A DNA stretch of 64,000 nt from Rahnella aceris (lineage in GTDB: Bacteria > Pseudomonadota > Gammaproteobacteria > Enterobacterales > Enterobacteriaceae). Numbering within the stretch: position 1 is the first letter of the stretch; each line of letters begins with the position of its first letter. The stretch spans positions 2,418,001 through 2,482,000 of the forward strand of contig NZ_JAADJV010000001.1 in the NCBI RefSeq assembly GCF_011684115.1, read 5' to 3'. Below the pieces are notes generated by a model. It was not told the origin of the DNA and did not search any database. It saw only the letters and a list, made by a program, of their open reading frames with translations. Below, piece after piece: positions 8,701-15,855 of this stretch. Both the position numbers and the translations under genes were made by a program.

Positions 8701-10329
8701 GGCTTCGCTCAAAACAGCGATGCGGCTGGCCAGGTCTCCACCGTGATTAACGGCCTGGTGGTCGGTACCTCCTCCATCGGCGCCGGGGGTTACTACTACA
8801 GTCTGCTCGCGCCCGGCACCCTGGCGAACACTGATGTGTTCACCTATGCGCAAAGCGGCGGCAATCTGGCTAATACCTTCACGCAGGGTGTGACGGGGAC
8901 GACCAGTAACATCAATCTGACGGCTGACACGCTGGTACTGACGGGCAATGAAAACTCTCTGTCCTCGCTGCTGACAGATTTGAACACGGCCAGCGGCAGC
9001 GCAGACAGCGCCCACAAGCTGTTTACCCTCGATGCCAGTGGTCTGAACGCCACCGGTAATGTGCAATTCACCCGGGCCGGGAGTTTCATTTTTGACCAAT
9101 CCCTGAGCGCGGTCGGCAACAGCAACGTGAGCGTCGCAGGGGATTTGACCATCGCATTGGGCGAGCATGTCAGCGGGTCTGATGTGGTGTTATCCACCAC
9201 GGGTGCCTTTATTAACAACGCGGGCAGTCATGCCGTTACCGCCTCAACTGTCGGCGGACACCACTGGGTGATTTATTCCAATACCCCCGCCACCGGTACC
9301 TTTACCGGACTGAACAGCAACAATACTGCTATCTGGAATGCCAGCATTAATACCCTTCCGGCGAGCTCCGTAACCGGTAACCGGTACGTGTTCCGCTATC
9401 AACCGACGGTCACCTACACCCCGGCAAATGTCAGCAAGACCTATGGTGATACGGCAGATGTCAGCTCTGCGTATACAACCTCTGGAGTAAGTGCCGGGGT
9501 TACAGGAGCATTTGCAGCCGATACCCTGGCTAACGTGGTAGCGGGCACTTTAGCGATATCTTCAACGGGAACAGCGGCTACTGCGGGTGCAGGCACTTAC
9601 GCCATCCTGGCAAGCCAGGGGACTTTAAGCGGTTTGCAGGGTTACCTGGTCGCACTTGCAAGCCACGGAAACTTAACTGTCAATGCCAGACACGTCACCG
9701 TGGCGGCCAGCAGTGGCAGCTCAACGTACGGCGCGACCCCTGTCCAGCCAGCCCTGAGCGCCATCGGCCTGGTCAACGGCCAGGATGTGTCGGTGCTGAG
9801 CGGTTTGAGCAGCACAGGCATTAGCGGCACCACCAACGTCGGCACCCATGTGGTGCGCGTGGAGGGCGTACTGACCAATGGCAATTACCGCGTGACTCAA
9901 ACATCCGATGGCCAATGGATCGTCGCTCCCCGCGCCCTGGCCGTTATTGCTAACAACCTTGGCAAAATCGTCAACACCAGCGACCCGGCACTGACCTGGT
10001 TCACCAATGGAAATCTGGTTAACGGTGACCACCTCAACGGCAATCTGACGCGCAGTGCTGGCGAAACAGCCGGTCAGTACAGGATTGAACAAGGCTCGCT
10101 AAACAACAGCAATTACGCCATCGCTTTCACTGACGGTACGTTCAACATCGGTGTAACGCCGCTAAACCAATTGCTCAGTTTGCTCAATGCCCCCGAAAAC
10201 GTAGCGGTGGTGACCACCCAACCTCTGCGTAAATTACCGACCCCCACCACGTCTCTGGCGGTGCAGTTGCCGTCCAACAGCCTCTATAGCGTAATTGAGC
10301 AAGGCTTGCGCCTTCCGGAAGGACTTTGA
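5773..10329 (+). CDS. Two-partner secretion exoprotein (TpsA; filamentous haemagglutinin-type adhesin)
   Basis: This 1518-residue protein is a surface or secreted beta-helix protein exported by the TpsB encoded next. I start it at the second ATG because MNCIFSVIWN fits the extended signal peptide of type V secretion and has AAAGG 7 nt upstream. Cleavage is likely after VISMAA (about residue 72). The TPS domain follows, with INPNGVLFG at about 155-163. Residues about 666-930 hold GLUG-type repeats (YVGGIVG/N-SYSTGNVSG). Residues about 1209-1460 hold repeated Ig-like MBG/YDG-type modules beginning SKTYGD and SSTYGA. No C-terminal toxin or VENN-type motif is visible, so it is not a CdiA-like contact-inhibition protein. 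Adhesion is the inferred role. Confidence 0.92.
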   Translation: MNCIFSVIWNHSRNAFVVVSELTTRRGKRSDVRAIQVDDHSTPFNGAITPPPFAIALISFIVSFMPVISMAADLPTGGNVVLGSGQIGAAADHQLTINQSGQKMAIDWQSFNIGKDNKVTFVQPGADSVALNRVIGADGSKIMGQLNANGRVFLINPNGVLFGQGASVSVGGLVASTLNISNQDFANGKYRFRGDGSNASVINQGTINAADGGAVVLLGGTVSNQGVIVAKQGSVALAAGNAVTLDFAGDRLLNVQVDEATRNALVENRQLIQADGGQVIMTAAASNALLRTVVNNTGVIEARGLQNKNGKISLGGSDSGLVRVAGTLDASSPHGTGGAIQITGQNIALTSATLNVSGARGGGSIKIGGDAQGKGPLANAQGVSVDAGSSVKADAGTTGKGGNIVVWSNGTTVAKGNFSARGGTQSGDGGSVETSGHHVDFTGIQVNTSATQGKTGNWRVDPEDLNVDDASAATINAALLNTDVTLQTTGTLTSTATGLGDISVNSALSWSSPNTLTLDSFHSIAINANVSVTGAGGLVLVTNNNSNGTSSGSGDLTFAKGVSASFTAPEGSGQRLNINGSAYTLVYSMADIDGIDGDPASSGAITDQTAAGGLAGHYALARNQDASGVIYTNALVGSNYDYDSPFSGTFEGLGHTLSNLTITAPDANYTGLFGDNQGATVRDLGVVNGAISGGSYVGGIVSMNQSSSSVLNSYFSGTVSTSSSGIMVGGIAGFNGNNSTIANSYSMGTVTGTRWTGGITGYNGSALVTNSHSSSNVNGGNGDYVGGVVGANESATITNSYSTGNVSGNTRVGGVAGNSYRGSISDSYNTGNISGNSFVGGVVGLNDTASSLANSYNFGNVQADYNVGGVAGYNDSAIFSSYSTGQVRGATGSNAGGAIGYNQANSTVTNVYWNSVTSGNTVGIGGGVTSGVTGLTLAQLQGVLPSYFDNTVWGTASGLYPYLKSQYPNGTPQAISGFAQNSDAAGQVSTVINGLVVGTSSIGAGGYYYSLLAPGTLANTDVFTYAQSGGNLANTFTQGVTGTTSNINLTADTLVLTGNENSLSSLLTDLNTASGSADSAHKLFTLDASGLNATGNVQFTRAGSFIFDQSLSAVGNSNVSVAGDLTIALGEHVSGSDVVLSTTGAFINNAGSHAVTASTVGGHHWVIYSNTPATGTFTGLNSNNTAIWNASINTLPASSVTGNRYVFRYQPTVTYTPANVSKTYGDTADVSSAYTTSGVSAGVTGAFAADTLANVVAGTLAISSTGTAATAGAGTYAILASQGTLSGLQGYLVALASHGNLTVNARHVTVAASSGSSTYGATPVQPALSAIGLVNGQDVSVLSGLSSTGISGTTNVGTHVVRVEGVLTNGNYRVTQTSDGQWIVAPRALAVIANNLGKIVNTSDPALTWFTNGNLVNGDHLNGNLTRSAGETAGQYRIEQGSLNNSNYAIAFTDGTFNIGVTPLNQLLSLLNAPENVAVVTTQPLRKLPTPTTSLAVQLPSNSLYSVIEQGLRLPEGL

Positions 10330-10332
10330 TTT

Positions 10333-11991
10333 ATGCGTATCCGTCTTACTCCCATTGCCCTGGCTCTCCTGACGTTAACTGCCAGTACGGCCCGGGCTGA
10401 AATTGTGCCGGACGCGGGTCAGTCAATCCGTGAGATCCAAACTAAACCGCCGGTTTTACCGCCGCGCCAGACGCTGGAACTGAACCTTCCCGACACGCCG
10501 GACACTCATCCGACTGCCCGCGGGCCAACGATGCAGGTCGCGCAATTCAGGTTGACAGGCAATCAGGCGATCAGCAGCGCCGATCTGCTGCCATTGCTGG
10601 CTGACCTGCAAAATCGCACGGTCAGCTTTGGTGAGTTGCAGGCGGCGGCCGGGCGTATCACCCTGTTTTATCGACAGAAAAATTACCCGCTGGCACGGGC
10701 TTATTTGCCGGCTCAGGACGTGGAGAATGGCGTCGTCACCATTGCCGTCCTCGAAGGTCATTTTGGCGAAGTGAAGCTTAATAACGCTTCGCGCATCAGC
10801 GACGGCACGTTGGCTGCGCCGCTCCGCGCGCTGAAAAACGGTGAAGCGGTGCGCGCCGGCCCTCTGGAACGCAGTCTGCTGTTGCTTCAGGAAATCCCCG
10901 GCGTTGAAGTCCGGTCCACGCTGAAACCCGGTACCGCCGTGGGTGCCAGCGACCTGGTGGTCGATGCCCGCTCGGCGCCGATGGTTTCGGGTCAGGTGGA
11001 TCTGGACAACTATGGCAACCGCTTCACCGGTGAATACCGTCTGGGCAGTACGCTGAACCTCGCCAGCCCGTCAGGCATGGGTGATCAGGCCAGCATACGG
11101 ATCATGGGTTCTGATGAAGATCAGCATTACTTCCGGGCAGCGTATCAGTTACCGATCGGTCCGTGGGCGACGCAAGTCGGTGTCGCTTACTCGTACATGA
11201 ATTATCAGTTAGCCAGGAACTTTGACAATCTTGATGCCTCGGGTAACGCGAAGATTGCCAGCGTGTTTGTGCAGCAGCCACTGATTCGCCTCCGGGATTT
11301 CAGCCTGACTGCGCAACTGCAATTCGATGACAAACGCTTAAGAGATGACATCGATCTTTACGACTATAAAAGTCACAAACAGTCGCATGTCGTGACTGCC
11401 AGTCTCAACGGCAACTCCCGCGACAATTTTTTGGGTGGCGGTTCGAATGCATTCTCGCTGGCCTGGAGCCAGGGCAACCTGACGCTGGATAACCCGCAAG
11501 ACAAAGTGCTGGATGATCTCACAGCCAGGACTCGCGGCACCTTTCAGAAGATCAATCCTGGCATCGTGCGCCTGCAGCGCCTGACGGATCGGATCAGTCT
11601 TTATGGTCAGTTCCAGGGCCAATGGACTGACGGCAACCTTGATTCCTCTGAAAAAATCAGCCTCGGCGGCGCGTATGGCGTACGGGCTTACCCGGAAGGC
11701 GAAGCACAGGGTGACCAGGGGTATGTGACCAGCGCCGAACTGCGATACGCACTGACCGAAATGGTGCAGTTGTTCACCTTCGTCGATCATGGCGAAGTAC
11801 GGCTGAACAAAGACACCTGGGCTGACGGCGAAAATCACCGCAGCCTTTCTGCTACGGGTGTGGGCTCGACATTGTCTGCCGGCAACTGGCATCTGATGGC
11901 GGTCGCGGCATGGAAACTGGGTAATGCCGATGCACAAAGCGACACGGATCGCACGCCCCGGGTGTGGGCACAGGCTAGTCGTACGTTTTGA
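10333..11991 (+). CDS. Two-partner secretion outer-membrane transporter (TpsB, ShlB/FhaC/HecB family)
   Basis: The 552-residue protein exports TpsA across the outer membrane. It has a cleavable signal peptide (MRIRLTPIALALLTLTASTA, cut near residue 22), two periplasmic POTRA domains (about 65-205, including FRLTGNQAISSADL) and a C-terminal 16-strand barrel ending in phenylalanine (ASRTF). The barrel contains the loop-6 motif GVRAYP at about residue 449, equivalent to VRGY in FhaC. It begins 3 nt after the tpsA stop, with GGAAGGA inside the tpsA end as ribosome-binding site, so the pair forms one operon. The length is typical of the family. Confidence 0.94.
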   Translation: MRIRLTPIALALLTLTASTARAEIVPDAGQSIREIQTKPPVLPPRQTLELNLPDTPDTHPTARGPTMQVAQFRLTGNQAISSADLLPLLADLQNRTVSFGELQAAAGRITLFYRQKNYPLARAYLPAQDVENGVVTIAVLEGHFGEVKLNNASRISDGTLAAPLRALKNGEAVRAGPLERSLLLLQEIPGVEVRSTLKPGTAVGASDLVVDARSAPMVSGQVDLDNYGNRFTGEYRLGSTLNLASPSGMGDQASIRIMGSDEDQHYFRAAYQLPIGPWATQVGVAYSYMNYQLARNFDNLDASGNAKIASVFVQQPLIRLRDFSLTAQLQFDDKRLRDDIDLYDYKSHKQSHVVTASLNGNSRDNFLGGGSNAFSLAWSQGNLTLDNPQDKVLDDLTARTRGTFQKINPGIVRLQRLTDRISLYGQFQGQWTDGNLDSSEKISLGGAYGVRAYPEGEAQGDQGYVTSAELRYALTEMVQLFTFVDHGEVRLNKDTWADGENHRSLSATGVGSTLSAGNWHLMAVAAWKLGNADAQSDTDRTPRVWAQASRTF

Positions 11992-12114
11992 GGGGATGTT
12001 TACGATGCCAACACATGTACCAACAGATAGTACTTGATGTCGGTTGATATAGGTAAAATCAGCTTGAACCATGAAGCGCTAAAACCTGATAACTCACTGA
12101 ATTTAATGCATAAA

Positions 12115-12138
12115 AATAGACGTCAGTTGACGTCTATT
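12115..12138. repeat. Perfect 11-bp inverted repeat after the tps operon
   Basis: Arms aatagacgtca (12115-12125) and tgacgtctatt (12128-12138) are exact complements around a 2-nt centre. There is no T-run, so it may be a protein-binding palindrome or a cruciform rather than a terminator. It lies only 9 bases from the tRNA remnant. Confidence 0.75.
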
Positions 12139-12146
12139 GACCTGAA

Positions 12147-12183
12147 CCCTACAGGGCCCGAGCCTGTGACCTGCGGCTTAGAA
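12147..12183 (-). repeat. Partial tRNA-Arg(UCU) copy, probable old attachment-site remnant
   Basis: The 37 bases match 13320-13356, the anticodon-loop-to-acceptor part of the intact tRNA-Arg gene, at 34 of 37 positions and in the same orientation. The D-arm and 5' acceptor strand are missing, so this is not a functional tRNA. Integrases of islands and phages commonly recombine within the 3' half of a tRNA gene and leave such a direct repeat. No integrase gene remains between the copies. Confidence 0.75.
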
Positions 12184-12527
12184 TCTCTAAGAACCGTGCA
12201 ATAAATCATTAACTTACCGCATATAGCCCCGCTCACACGTCCCAACATGCAAAAAGATGACAAGCGTTGTTTCGATCGCTTTCAAACGTTCAGACAAAGT
12301 AGCGATAAATTCTGCCTGGTCTTCATTACGTTTCTTTAATGCTTTTATCGCAGCGCCAGAATATGCGGCTGATACTCCAAGGGTGAGTTCACCCTACAGA
12401 AATAAATCGGGTTGCAGTCTGAAAATTAAATGAGAGAAGCTAATCCCTTTTGGTAAAAAAACCCTGCTGATACACTTACCGATTGATTCTTTTTAAAAAT
12501 TTACTATTTATCGTCGAGGGCTACGTT

Positions 12528-13175
12528 TTGCTTTGGAATATCCTGACCTATTTTGGCGACAGCATGCTCATTTTGCCAACCGGAATAACCCTCGCTTTAT
12601 TTATGTTATGGAAGGCTGACAACCCAGTCACAGCATTAATCTGGCTGATTATACTGGGTATTTCTGGCCTCGCGGTGAGCATCTCAAAGCTGTTGTTTCT
12701 CGCCTGGGGCATTGGCAGCAGTACATTTAATTTTACAGGCTTCAGCGGGCATACCACGATGTCAGCCACTTTATGGCCGGTCATGTTCTGGCTGATAGGC
12801 CAACGTTTTCAACCTGACGGACGCAGGCTGATGATTACTGCTGGGTATTTCATTGCCATTATGGTGGGTATCAGCCGGCTCGCACTGCATGCTCATTCCG
12901 TCAGCGAAGTGATCTCAGGATTTATTCTCGGCAGTCTTTGCAGCGTAATCTTTTTATATACACAACACGACCGCAACATGCGCTATTTCACATTCACTCC
13001 ATTAGCTATTCTGCTTATTCTCCCTCTGTCACTGATGAGCTTTGGCAAGAAAGCACCCACACAGCAGCTTCTCGAACATATCGCTACGCAAATCACAGGC
13101 AAACAACCCTGGACGCGGGAAGAATATCAGCTTATGGCTGAGAAACCGGAAATCTCAAAAAGCGCGTGGAACTAA
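12528..13175 (+). CDS. PAP2-family membrane phosphatase
   Basis: A membrane phosphatase with about six transmembrane helices. The PAP2 motifs are partly present: SGHTTMS for the C2 histidine, and SRLALHAHSVSE for C3, where the final aspartate of SR-x5-H-x3-D is replaced by glutamate. The substrate is probably a lipid or sugar phosphate and is unknown. I place the start at the TTG at 12528 because GAGGG lies 7 nt upstream and the protein then begins LLWNILTYFGDS. The frame is open back to a TTG at 12483, which would add 15 residues but has no ribosome-binding site. The gene lies alone between the tRNA remnant and the intact tRNA, so it may be cargo of a lost element. Confidence 0.82.
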   Translation: MLWNILTYFGDSMLILPTGITLALFMLWKADNPVTALIWLIILGISGLAVSISKLLFLAWGIGSSTFNFTGFSGHTTMSATLWPVMFWLIGQRFQPDGRRLMITAGYFIAIMVGISRLALHAHSVSEVISGFILGSLCSVIFLYTQHDRNMRYFTFTPLAILLILPLSLMSFGKKAPTQQLLEHIATQITGKQPWTREEYQLMAEKPEISKSAWN

Positions 13176-13312
13176 AGCAGAGATACTTACAATACCACTT
13201 GATTTGGGTATAACTGAGTTGACTTCGATAGAACTCGTGACAGAAAAATTCAGTAATTTCAGGGAGTATAAAGGAGAAAAGGCGAATTCAGCAGAGGTGT
13301 GTTGACTTGAAA

Positions 13313-13389
13313 TGGTACGCCCTACAGGGCTCGAACCTGTGACCTACGGCTTAGAAGGCCGTTGCTCTATCCAACTGAGCTAAGGGCGC
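13313..13389 (-). tRNA. argU: tRNA-Arg(UCU)
   Basis: The reverse strand folds as a complete 77-nt tRNA with encoded CCA. The acceptor is GCGCCCT/AGGGCGT, the D-arm begins AGCTCAGTTGGATAGAGC, the anticodon loop CTTCTAA gives UCU (reading AGA), and the T-arm is ACAGGTTCGAGCCCTGT. It is nearly identical to E. coli argU, a known integration hotspot. Its partial copy at 12147-12183 supports past integration here. Confidence 0.97.
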
Positions 13390-13424
13390 ATTGCTTGTCC
13401 CTTTCGGGAGCGTTGCGGGTTCGG

Positions 13425-13452
13425 ATTATACGGGCAGACCGGGATGAGTCAA
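13425..13452 (-). promoter_or_regulatory. Sigma-70 promoter of tRNA-Arg
   Basis: On the reverse strand TTGACT (13452-13447) and TATAAT (13430-13425) are separated by 16 bases, followed by a G+C-rich discriminator (ccgaacccgc) typical of stringently controlled stable-RNA promoters. The tRNA 5' end is 36 bases downstream of the -10. Confidence 0.85.
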
Positions 13453-13535
13453 TGGCTTTCGAACTCACTGCTTAATGCCTGAACAATTTGCCGATATTCC
13501 CGGACTGTCTTGCAACGTTATGTGATCAGTATCGG

Positions 13536-14447
13536 CTATTTTTCGGATTTCAGCGCGGCAGCAATCACGCGGGCAGACGCGTGATAAGCGACACCTTCGT
13601 AAGCCGTCAGTTCCGGTCGTAATGTTTGTACGATACCTTTTTTACCAATCACCGCTGGCTGGCCGATATAAACGCCCAGTTGTTCATCGAGGGCAGACAC
13701 CGGCCAGACACTGCGGGCGTCGGACAAAATGGCATCCACCAGCCGCGCTGTTGCAGTAGCGATGCCGAAACTGGTCCAGCCCTTGCCTTTCAGGATTTCC
13801 CAGCCACCGCCGCGCACAGCGTCGTTCATTGTTGCCCAGTCGACGTCACGGTCGCCTGCCAGTTCTGCCACCGGACAGCCGCCAAGTGTCACGGTGCTCC
13901 AGGCCACAAACTGTGATTCGCCGTGTTCGCCCATCACGTAGCCAGTGACGCTTTTCGGATCGAAACCGAAGAACTCACCGACCACGCGTTTCATGCGCGC
14001 GGTATCGAGCGAGGTGCCGGTGCCGAACACCTGTGCGTCAGGGAATCCGCTGGTCTGCTGAATAATCTGGGTAATGACATCGCACGGATTGGTGATATTG
14101 ACGATCACGCCGCCAAAGCCGCTGGCAATCACGCGCGGGATCACTTCACGCACGGCGGCACGGGTCTCAGCAAGTTCTTCCAGACGATCTTCACGCAGCA
14201 AGGTTTTCGGGCCGACGGCGATGACCAGCACATCGGCATCATGCAGTTCGCTGTAGTCGTTGGCGATAACCTGCACGCGTGAGGTCGTCAGCGACGCCAT
14301 ATCCCGCAACTCCAGCGCCTGACTGGCCGCTTTAGGTTCGTTTTCATCCAGCAAGACAATCACGTCACACAGCCCCAGCGTGACCAGAGAGAATGCAACG
14401 TCAGCGCCCACATGACCGGCACCGATGATCCCCACTTTGCGTGTCAT
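13536..14447 (-). CDS. L-lactate/2-hydroxyacid dehydrogenase family protein
   Basis: An NAD-dependent dehydrogenase of the lactate/malate superfamily, 303 residues. The Rossmann motif GAGHVG is at 9-14, with D34 (VLLDENE) favouring NAD. The catalytic histidine is H175 in MGEHGES, with D148/R151 in the LDTARM motif and R88 in REDRL. The loop position that is glutamine in lactate and arginine in malate dehydrogenases appears as threonine (VGPKTLLRED), as in the more permissive L-2-hydroxyisocaproate dehydrogenase group. The substrate is therefore probably a larger 2-oxo acid rather than pyruvate alone. It reads toward the tRNA gene and away from folD, with no operon partner. Confidence 0.85.
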   Translation of the reverse strand: MTRKVGIIGAGHVGADVAFSLVTLGLCDVIVLLDENEPKAASQALELRDMASLTTSRVQVIANDYSELHDADVLVIAVGPKTLLREDRLEELAETRAAVREVIPRVIASGFGGVIVNITNPCDVITQIIQQTSGFPDAQVFGTGTSLDTARMKRVVGEFFGFDPKSVTGYVMGEHGESQFVAWSTVTLGGCPVAELAGDRDVDWATMNDAVRGGGWEILKGKGWTSFGIATATARLVDAILSDARSVWPVSALDEQLGVYIGQPAVIGKKGIVQTLRPELTAYEGVAYHASARVIAAALKSEK

Positions 14448-14632
14448 TTGTTTCTTTCCTTATGATTTAAAAAGAGTCATACCTAAAATAGACACTTTTT
14501 TCGCCACTGTCGCAGGTTAAATTCTCATCCGCAGATAACAAGTTATTCGCATTCAACGCCTGACAGCGCCCGCGGCTTCTGACAAAATAGGCGCATCCCC
14601 CTGCATTTATTAATTAATGGATTTATTCCCTG

Positions 14633-15505
14633 ATGGCAGCAAAGATTATTGACGGTAAAACGATTGCGCAGCAAGTCAGAAGCGAAGTTGCAGCGCGTGT
14701 TCAACAACGACTGGCTGAAGGAAAGCGTGCGCCCGGTCTGGCCGTGGTGCTGGTCGGTGAAAACCCGGCGTCACAGATTTATGTCGCCAGCAAACGCCGT
14801 TCTTGTGAAGAAGTCGGGTTCATCTCCCGCTCTTACGACCTGCCAGCCACCACCACTGAAGGTGAGTTGCTGGACCTGATCGAAAAACTGAATAACGACA
14901 GCGAAATCGACGGCATCCTGGTTCAGCTTCCGCTGCCTGCCGGTATCGATAACATCAAAGTGCTGGAACGTATTCATCCGGATAAAGACGTCGATGGCTT
15001 CCATCCTTATAACGTCGGCCGTCTGTGCCAGCGCGCGCCGACGCTGCGCCCTTGTACGCCGCGTGGCATTGTGACGCTGTTAGAACGTTACGGTATTGAA
15101 ACCTTCGGCCTGAACGCCGTGGTGATTGGCGCATCCAACATTGTGGGCCGTCCGATGAGCATGGAATTACTGCTGGCCGGTTGCACCACCACCGTCACCC
15201 ACCGTTTCACCAAAAATCTGCGCCATCATGTTGAGAATGCCGATCTGGTGGTTGTTGCTGTGGGCAAACCGGGCTTTATTCCCGGCGAATGGATTAAACC
15301 GGGCGCGATTGTCATTGATGTCGGTATTAACCGTCTGGAAAGTGGTAAAGTTGTCGGCGATGTGGAATATGATGCCGCCGCCGAGCGTGCTTCCTTTATC
15401 ACACCGGTGCCGGGTGGTGTTGGCCCGATGACGGTCGCGACGCTGATTCAGAATACCTTGCAGGCGTGCGAGGAATATCATGACGTCAGCGCCAGTAAGT
15501 CTTAA
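14633..15505 (+). CDS. folD: Bifunctional methylenetetrahydrofolate dehydrogenase/cyclohydrolase
   Basis: FolD interconverts 5,10-methylene-, methenyl- and 10-formyl-tetrahydrofolate using NADP, supplying one-carbon units for the pur genes found later in this window. The 290-residue sequence is close to E. coli FolD. The catalytic lysine is K54 in YVASKR, the substrate-binding LVQLPLP is at 97-103, and [14 protein letters not shown] is at 117-130. The NADP-site GASNIVGRP is at 166-174, and the C-terminal [11 protein letters not shown] is present. It is followed 32 bases later by ybcJ in the same direction. folD near argU matches the E. coli neighbourhood. Confidence 0.97.
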   Translation: MAAKIIDGKTIAQQVRSEVAARVQQRLAEGKRAPGLAVVLVGENPASQIYVASKRRSCEEVGFISRSYDLPATTTEGELLDLIEKLNNDSEIDGILVQLPLPAGIDNIKVLERIHPDKDVDGFHPYNVGRLCQRAPTLRPCTPRGIVTLLERYGIETFGLNAVVIGASNIVGRPMSMELLLAGCTTTVTHRFTKNLRHHVENADLVVVAVGKPGFIPGEWIKPGAIVIDVGINRLESGKVVGDVEYDAAAERASFITPVPGGVGPMTVATLIQNTLQACEEYHDVSASKS

Positions 15506-15537
15506 ACCCTTTGCACTACACAAAAAGTCAGGAATAC

Positions 15538-15756
15538 ATGGAAACTTTCTTTCTCGAAAAACACCCGCACGTTGAACTGTGCGATCTGCTCAAATTTATG
15601 GGCTGGTGTGACAGCGGCGGTACGGCGAAAGCAGTGATTGCCGAAGGCCAGGTTAAGGTCAACGGTAAAGTCGAAACCCGTAAGCGCTGCAAAATCGTTG
15701 CTGATATGAACGTCGAGTTCGCCAGCAACAAAGTCGTGGTGAAAGCGTCCGAATAA
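15538..15756 (+). CDS. ybcJ: S4-domain RNA-binding protein YbcJ
   Basis: A 72-residue protein that is essentially one S4 RNA-binding domain, with GGTAKAVIAEGQVKVNGKVE and TRKRCKI as the core. It is very similar to E. coli YbcJ (70 aa), for which only an RNA-binding fold is known. An upstream ATG at 15511 is in frame, but the ATG at 15538 has AGGA just before it and gives the family-like start METFFLEKHPHVEL. It follows folD closely and is probably co-transcribed. A strong terminator follows. Confidence 0.93.
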   Translation: METFFLEKHPHVELCDLLKFMGWCDSGGTAKAVIAEGQVKVNGKVETRKRCKIVADMNVEFASNKVVVKASE

Positions 15757-15784
15757 TCTTTCCGGTAGCGTTGCACGACAAAAG

Positions 15785-15824
15785 AAAATGCCCTGCAAGC
15801 GAAAGCTCACAGGGCATTTTTTTA
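15785..15824. terminator. Bidirectional terminator between ybcJ and the DUF1176 gene
   Basis: Arms aaaatgccctg and cagggcatttt flank a 14-nt loop. A T-run follows on the + strand (15817-15823) and an A-run precedes it, so it can serve both convergent genes. Confidence 0.9.
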
Positions 15825-15855
15825 TTTATCGGCAGAGTGACAGGCCGAAGGCAAA

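Larger units (their letters stand above)
11992..12527. other. Intergenic region after tpsB with palindrome and tRNA remnant
   Basis: This 536-base stretch holds no supported gene. It contains a perfect 11-bp inverted repeat (12115-12138) and a degenerate partial tRNA-Arg copy (12147-12183), each listed separately. The rest (12184-12480) shows no recognisable gene, and its irregular composition suits decayed mobile DNA. Confidence 0.55.

Noticed and set aside
5773..10329. CdiA-type contact-dependent inhibition protein
   Set aside because: There is no VENN motif, toxin end or immunity gene; tpsB follows directly and the C-terminus is MBG-like repeats.
12004..12072. Reverse-strand frame containing QADFTYI, like the W-ADFTYI motif of IS3-type transposases
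   Set aside because: Only about 8 residues agree and no other transposase motif or terminal repeat follows; it overlaps the tpsB end and is not supported as an IS remnant.
12483..12527. Extended N-terminus of the PAP2 protein from TTG at 12483
   Set aside because: No ribosome-binding site precedes it, while GAGGG is correctly spaced before the TTG at 12528.
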